Assembly: GCA_932521025.1 (NCBI GenBank)
Contig: OW051473.1
Location: 2,852,001 to 2,916,000 of the forward strand
Length of the DNA stretch: 64,000 nucleotides
Origin: Oscheius onirici
Lineage: Eukaryota > Nematoda > Chromadorea > Rhabditida > Rhabditidae
Direction: 5' to 3'
Part shown: positions 58,405-64,000 of the stretch, piece by piece
Layout of the letters: each line of letters begins with the position of its first letter
Position numbering within the stretch: the first letter of the stretch is position 1
Program-made: the position numbers and the translations under genes
Notes under the pieces: model-generated
What the model saw: the letters and a program-made list of their open reading frames with translations, nothing else
What the model was told of the DNA's origin: nothing
Database searches by the model: none

Positions 58405-61400
58405 CTAGTTGACGAGTTCCCAGTCGTTTTCTTCTCCACTGCCGGTCGAAGATGTGGCCTTTTTTGGCACTGGCTTAGAAGGAACTTCGGAAGCTACGGC
58501 GGAAGGGGTCGATTTTGTCTTCTGCGGCTAAATAAGGGAAAGTACGAAACAACAACTAAGGATTAGCCATGCTAGCACTCTTATTTTTAAAAGATGCGAC
58601 AGATGATCTGTTGCAGTAATGCAAGAGCAGCTGTGTTTAGCCGCAACGGCAAGTGCACATGGATCATCTGTACGGAATCAAGCAGAAGACACAGGACGGG
58701 TGAAAACATAAGAATTGCACATGGACAGGTTTTCGCATTTCCAGGACTCCCACTCACTGCGTTTTTGTTCTTGACTTGGGCCTCCAGCTGTTGTATGTGG
58801 TTCTGCTGCTCGTCGTGCATGTCTTTCATTCGGTCTAATTCAGATCTCTGTAAGTTTTGATAAGGAATCGAAACGTGACCCTCTTACCAATGTGAGAAGA
58901 GCGTCTCGGTAAGTCTTGACAATTGGAGGCTCGGCTGTAGATGCAGAATGTTGCGTTGAGGCATCGTTTGGTTTGTTATCTTCTTTTTTGGATTTTTTAT
59001 TGTCTTTCTTCTTCGTTTGGACAGGCTATAGGCTGAATTAAAAAAGGTAATCAGAAGAAATGATACCTCGGGCTTAGTTTCTACAGGCTTGGAGGATGTT
59101 GGAGCAGCAGTGTGATTATCAAACATCTCCTGTAGTTTGAAGTTTCTAACACGGAGTTCTTCATTCTTATTTTTCAGTCGTTGGTTCTCTTCGCGTAGGT
59201 TGCTATCTCCAGCAGCAGAAGAAGGAGGAGCAGAGGTCAGTTCATGCGACTTCTTCACAATGATCTCCTCACCCAGATCACCATTCTGTCTAAAAATTGG
59301 TTTTCCAAACAGAAAATAGCAGGGTGACTCACACAGGAGAGGTCTTCATCTTTTTGTTCAAAGCATCAATTTGTTGTCGAAGAGCAAGGTTCTCGTTGAG
59401 AAGTTCGTTGTGAGCTGCATTGATTTCAGCCAGAGTTTTCTTCTGCTTGGCTACTTCATCTTCTTTCTGGTTCAGCTCGGCTTGCCTAAAAGCAGAAAAG
59501 TAAAAAAAGAAAATATCAAATTACTCACATCTTTTCAAAGTTTTGAACCTCGTTCTGCAGCTTGTTGCAAAGTTCTTGAATGCTAAGATACTGCTCCATG
59601 GCCTCGGCGAGTTTCTGAAAGAACGTGGGTTCGCAACAACGAAAAAGTGTTCAACGGCAGTGCGGGGGGACATCTCGGAGAGTTAATCGATAGGGGTTGC
59701 GGACAGCCTGCTTGTGTTAAAAACACGCGCTCAGGCGTGTTTCATAAGTGCAAATGGCTGACAGGTCGCGATCAGTGTTTGTTAAATCAACACTATCAGT
59801 TTGCTTACTTCTTGCAGTTCTTTTTTCTCAGCTGTGTGTTTCTGGCTAATAGATGTTATCTCGGCAGCATGCTTCTTCTTGAGAGCAGAAATTTCCTGAG
59901 AGTGAGTCGTCTTCAGAGCTCCAGTGTCGGCTTCGGGTTGGACTGTCTGAAACAACAAATTGAATACCGTTACGACATGAATGATACCTGCTTCTCGCTC
60001 AAAATAGGCTTAGTCTGCTGCCACTCAGAGTGAATGGAGTTCAGTGTTGCCTCGAGCTGAGAGAACAGAGGGTTAAAGGACACACATGGATATTACCTTT
60101 TTAGCCTTATCCAGTTCCGTTTCCAGTTCTGCTACACGCGAGGAATGGGTCTTGACTTCTGTTCTCGCATCTTCCAGCCTCTTCTGCAAATCGGCGACGG
60201 CATGCTTGCTCTTTTCGGCCACTTTAAGGATGTCGTCGGCAGAACTACGGAAAGCCACCATCTCCTTGGTCTTCTTGTCCAGTTCTCCGTTGAGGAAGGT
60301 CTCCTTCTGGACAAGATGATAAATCTTTTCATTCAAGCCACCGTTTTGGGCTCTGAAATTGGAAAGTTAAAGATAGTTCCGCTTTTTTTCTCATTTGTGC
60401 TCGGAAAGCGCCAACTTGACAATAGTGTTCCCTCTGTGTATAATGTGTCTCTCATCTGAGGTTGCTAAGCAACAACGCGTTGCACGTGTCTCGCATAGCA
60501 CTTTTTACCACCGCAACATTTAATGGTCGATCTTAGTTTTAAGTTGTATCAACATTTAAAGTAATGCTTTTCCGCAGTCATTTTTCAGGGGAAAATTTGA
60601 AAATTGACTCTCTAAAATATTTAGTTCTAATCGTAATCAAACCAGAATGATAATGTTTTCAACCTTCATTTCTTTTTGTGGGAGCGTAGTCATCTGTCAT
60701 TTCCTAACCTTTTCTTCCATGAAACGTCATTTGAATAAATAATAGTTTTTGGACGCATTTTCTGGCAATACTTTTGAGCAAACACCATCTTGCGTTGTTC
60801 TGATCAAGTCGAAGGGAGCATTGTCACACTGGTAACTTATAATGCAACTCACTGTAGTTGAGTTAGGGCTTCTTCAAGAGATCGAATCTTCTGGGAATAG
60901 CCAGTTAGCTGCCTTAATAGATCATTCTTTTCAGTATTAGTGGTTGATACAACTGCCAAACTAGCTTTCTCCTGAGAATGTCAATTAGGTAATAGAAAGA
61001 GGGACTCGTACCTTTTTGTTCACAGTTTCTACGTAGTTTTTGAGGAATTGGACGTGAACTGTGTCCATCGACGAAACCATATCGGCCAGAAGTTTTCCCA
61101 CATCCATCTCCTCAAGTCTGCGCTTAGGCTTTTCAGGGGCAGCCATGAGCGGTGCAGTTTCAATCTTCCTGACAACCTCGACTACAGTAGCTGCTGTTTT
61201 GACAGGCTCAGGAGAAGCCTAAAACACACTTAAGCATGAAAGTTTTCAAACTTAGGCTCATTTCAGTCAAACATAGTATAGCTTGTGCTACCTGCTCGTT
61301 CCAAAAACGCTATGTTTTATCAGACCGGAAATGTTCCCTGAACTTTAGCTCACATCTGTAAGCAACTTTTTGTCTTTGACATATGGTCCAGCTGCTCTTG

Positions 61401-62329
61401 CACTTCTTACAAACTTTGGGCATTAGGACTTACTTTTTCCGACTCGCGTTTTTTCTGCTGCTTGTTCTTGACTTCAACAAACTCGGGATCGGCATTCTTG
61501 GCCTTCAGTGGAGAGCGATCTCGTTGGACAGGATCGGCCTTCTTTTCTGACGGTTTTGCGTTTTGTGGAGACTGCTTAGGCGCATCAGACTCGCTAACAC
61601 TGTTACTCTTCTTGTTCTTCTTTGTGCCCTTGCCTGCAGTTGTTTTCAACTCTTGATAAACGATGTATCCTCTCACCTTCTACATCCTCCTTCACTGCAT
61701 CTTCATTTTTCTCAACAACTGAAGTCTTCTTCTCGCCTTTCACAGACTCCTCTTTCTGCTGTTTGGCCTGAAATAAGCATGTAACCCTAATTGGCTATCC
61801 GATGAGGGGGTGCGAAAATGTGAGCCAAGACGAATCAATATAAACGGGCAAACAAAAGAGACCGATTTAAAAGCAACAAACCTGTGTGTTGGACTTCTTC
61901 TCCTTTTTCTTGCCTCCAGACTTGGTCTGTTTCTTTTTACGCTCTTCTTCGTCTTCCAGCTTCCGTTGTACGCTGTACCACTGAAATACCGTTTTGGTAC
62001 AAAATAAGATATTTTTGAATACACAATTATTAGTCTTCTCAGATTAATGACATCCTGACATTTTTTAAAAACTGAGAATATCCGGTTCACTTCCGTTTTA
62101 ATAGGTTTCCTGTCGCCGGAAATGGAAACGTGTCAGTCCCACGGAATGATAATAGTCATCAATGCGAAATGTTTTTAAAGGATGGACTGTTTTTACTGAG
62201 ACACTAGTTTTTGAGCTCACTCACCTCATCAAATCTATCTCTTCTTGAGTGGTAAAAGAGGCCAATGACGCTAACTATGAATCCCACTCCACAAACTAGG
62301 TAGGCGACGGTTGCCCAGTTCAGCTCCAT
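58405..62329 (-). CDS. ER-anchored coiled-coil protein, RRBP1/kinectin type
   Basis: ATG is at 62327-62329. The N-terminus MELNWATVAYLVCGVGFIVS with VIGLFYHSRR is a signal-anchor helix. A Lys/Glu-rich cytosolic linker follows (KKKQTKSGGKKKEKK, VKGEKKTSVVEKNEDAVK, TTAGKGTKKNKKSN). A long heptad-patterned coiled coil comes next: LLADMVSSMDTVHVQFLKNY, YSQKIRSLEEALTQLQ, HAVADLQKRLEDARTEVKTH, LAEINAAHNELLNENLALRQ. It ends GSGEENDWELVN-stop (TAG, 58405-58407). This arrangement is that of ribosome-binding protein 1 and kinectin, which shape the rough ER and bind ribosomes or kinesin. The RRBP1 decapeptide repeat is not seen, so the choice between the two is open. Ten or more short introns interrupt it. 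Confidence 0.77.
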
Positions 62330-63327
62330 TGGTACTTCGCGCTGATGTTAGACCACCACTCTCCCTGAAAATATTTTTAAATCAACAAAAAAAAAGAGAA
62401 GAGAACAAGGAGGTTTGTCCTTAAAAGGATGGCTTTAGATGGTATCTAAAGCCATTAAAGCCACAGAGGGAGAGGAGAGACAACAAGAAAATTATGAAGG
62501 AAGAGCAAAAGGTTGGCCTAAATTTTGAGCGATTGATAGGGTGTGGCGCTGACGAATGACCAAATGGACACGCTGTCCGTTTGTGTGTACAGAGAGCGCG
62601 GCTTAATAGCGGTTTGATCGGCGTCTTGCAGAGTTATGCTTAAACGACGGGCAGGAGTGCGCGCCCTCGCCGGCAAGAGGAAGTCGAGGAGGCCGCAGCC
62701 TGCTATTTGAACTGAAAACAGAATGCAGCAGATTCGTCGCAGAGATGCAGAATGTGATCGCCGCGCGCGACTTACCGTAGTGCAAGCTGCGAAGTCAGGC
62801 GCCGCGTGGTGGGAGCCTGCAACAAAAGGGAAGCCAAAAAGGAGAACAGTCACAAAGCAGCTTTCTCTTCTTTGAGTAAACAAAAAAAGCTTATCGGATG
62901 ACCTTGAACTGGTCATGTCTGAGTAGAGATAGCAGAAATGAGCTGTCGAGCGATTGACCTTGGCCCGAAAGCCGTCATCGCTTTTTGTATATTTAAATTA
63001 GCATCGATTTTTTCGGCAAAAAGCATATTAGAATCCATTGTTTGACCAAAAATCTTTTAACAAATACTTTTTGGCATCATATTTCTTAGAGAAAAGTTAA
63101 TTTTTCCTTAGCGAAACGGTTTGAAGCTGCAGAAGGATACCCTAGCGCTTACTTTTATTCAGCGTTTTTGAAGCAAGCAGAATTGGCTAAAGACGAGATG
63201 CTCGTATACGTGAAATTAGTTTGATTTAGGTTAATCTCTCGATCCTCTTGGTCCGAAAATAGTTTTGTCTTTGCAACACTCTGTTCTTTCTTCCTTTCTT
63301 CAAATAATCTGGCTTTTTGCAGGGCAA
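62330..63327. other. Divergent promoter region between the coiled-coil gene and the MAP4K gene
   Basis: The two genes are head-to-head about 1 kb apart. The part near 62580-62810 is GC-rich and probably holds the promoter and 5' UTR of the coiled-coil gene. A TTTTTGCAG acceptor sits 6 nt before the MAP4K ATG, so its leader is spliced or trans-spliced. Confidence 0.45.
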
Positions 63328-64000
63328 ATGAACCACGACGTCATCAGACGGGCCAATCCTGGTGATGACTACGAACTTCTTCAAAGGGTTGGCTCCGGGA
63401 CCTACGGAGAAGTTTACAAAGCCAAACACATCAGGTATGGGGTGGATGTTTTTTACTTTTTTTCGTTGAAAATGCATCATTAATGTTTTTCTTAAAGGAC
63501 TGGAGACATATCTGCCGTCAAGGTCATCAAACTTGAAGCTGGAGATAATTTTGCCCTCATTCAGCAAGAGATTCACATGATCAGGTAAAATGTTTATATT
63601 TATTTTATTTTGAGTCAAATTTTAAGAGAATGTCAACATCCAAATATCATTGCGTACCGAGGAAGCTACCTTCGAAGGGACCGTCTCTGGATAGTAATGG
63701 AATATTGCGGAGGAGGATCGCTTCAAGATATTTATACAAGTAACGAAATATTTTACTTTTGTATATCTTGAAATTATAGTGACCGGACCGCTACAAGAAC
63801 TACAAATTGCTTTTGTTTGTCGAGAAACATTGAAAGGACTTGAATATCTTCACAACATGGGAAAAGTTCATCGTGACATCAAAGGAGCCAATATTTTGCT
63901 CACAAATAACGGAGACATAAAACTAGGTGAATTCTCCTAGCTTTTACATATTACTTTCTTTCAGCCGATTTTGGAGTTGCTGCTCAAATCACAGCCACCA
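63328..64000 (+). CDS. gck-2: MAP4K/GCK-family Ser/Thr kinase, N-terminal part (runs off the window)
   Basis: A cytosolic kinase upstream of JNK and TOR signalling in other animals. Exons are 63328-63434, 63498-63584, 63627-63739, 63780-63926 and 63965 onward, all in phase. It opens [20 protein letters not shown]. The glycine loop is [14 protein letters not shown]. The VAIK segment reads [20 protein letters not shown] with alphaC QEIHMIR. Then come [37 protein letters not shown]-like [31 protein letters not shown] and [12 protein letters not shown]. All catalytic residues visible so far are intact. It is closest to MAP4K3/5 (fly happyhour, worm GCK-2). The activation segment, C-lobe and citron-homology domain lie outside the window. 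Confidence 0.93.

Noticed and set aside
1-64000. CRISPR arrays, bacterial operons, rRNA genes and intact tRNA genes
   Set aside because: None seen. The spliced gene structures show a eukaryotic nuclear genome, and the only tRNA-like sequence (30962-31025) lacks a proper acceptor arm.

Overview
The window is eukaryotic and almost certainly nematode. Genes are split into many small exons by very short GT-AG introns (often 34-45 nt), AATAAA signals lie close to stop codons, and the protein families fit a nematode: a ROS1/ROL-3 receptor kinase, a CKY-1/NPAS4 bHLH-PAS factor, an FMRFamide-receptor-like GPCR, Galpha paralogs and small cysteine-rich secreted proteins. Base composition and intron sizes suggest an early-branching clade I nematode (Trichuris/Trichinella type). 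That placement is inference, since no rRNA or other marker is present.

Layout. 2.5-4.8 kb (+): peptide-type GPCR. 5.2-14.1 kb (+): ROS1/ROL-3-like receptor tyrosine kinase whose catalytic loop is broken. 14.2-16.0 kb (-): Myb/zeste-like protein, head-to-head with an unrecognised + gene at 16.3-18.3 kb. 18.6-20.0 kb (-): Galpha i/o-like gene 1. 20-26.5 kb: sparse, with a few isolated exons, an unrecognised minus-strand gene and a perfect 37-bp hairpin. 26.6-28.3 kb (-): SET-domain methyltransferase. 29.4-31.3 kb (-): a second, more divergent Galpha paralog, with a minisatellite and a tRNA-derived element in intron 1. 31.3-36.8 kb: mostly empty apart from a TIL-inhibitor-like locus. 36.8-38.3 kb (+): two small secreted cysteine-rich genes. 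38.7-41 kb (-): CKY-1/NPAS4-like factor. 44.5-46.1 kb (-): intact GH5 exo-beta-1,3-glucanase-like enzyme, unusual for an animal. 46.6-48.3 kb (-): F-box protein with a MITE-like element in an intron. 48.3-53.6 kb: no gene recognised. 53.6-56.9 kb (-): RPS6KC1-like PX-MIT-pseudokinase. 57.1-57.3 kb (-): 3' end of a small gene. 58.4-62.3 kb (-): ER-anchored coiled-coil protein of RRBP1/kinectin type. 63.3 kb to the end (+): start of a MAP4K (GCK-2) kinase.

The genes form no single pathway. The strongest themes are signalling proteins with altered catalytic residues (the ROL-3-like kinase, the RPS6KC1-like kinase and two Galpha subunits with non-canonical nucleotide-binding loops and C-termini), a possible fungal-type glucanase gained by transfer, and several small secreted proteins of the kind parasitic nematodes expand. 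Exon boundaries were worked out by eye from frame and splice consensus. They are firm for the GPCR, the 151-aa secreted protein and the MAP4K start, and less certain for long genes where only part of the exon chain was followed.
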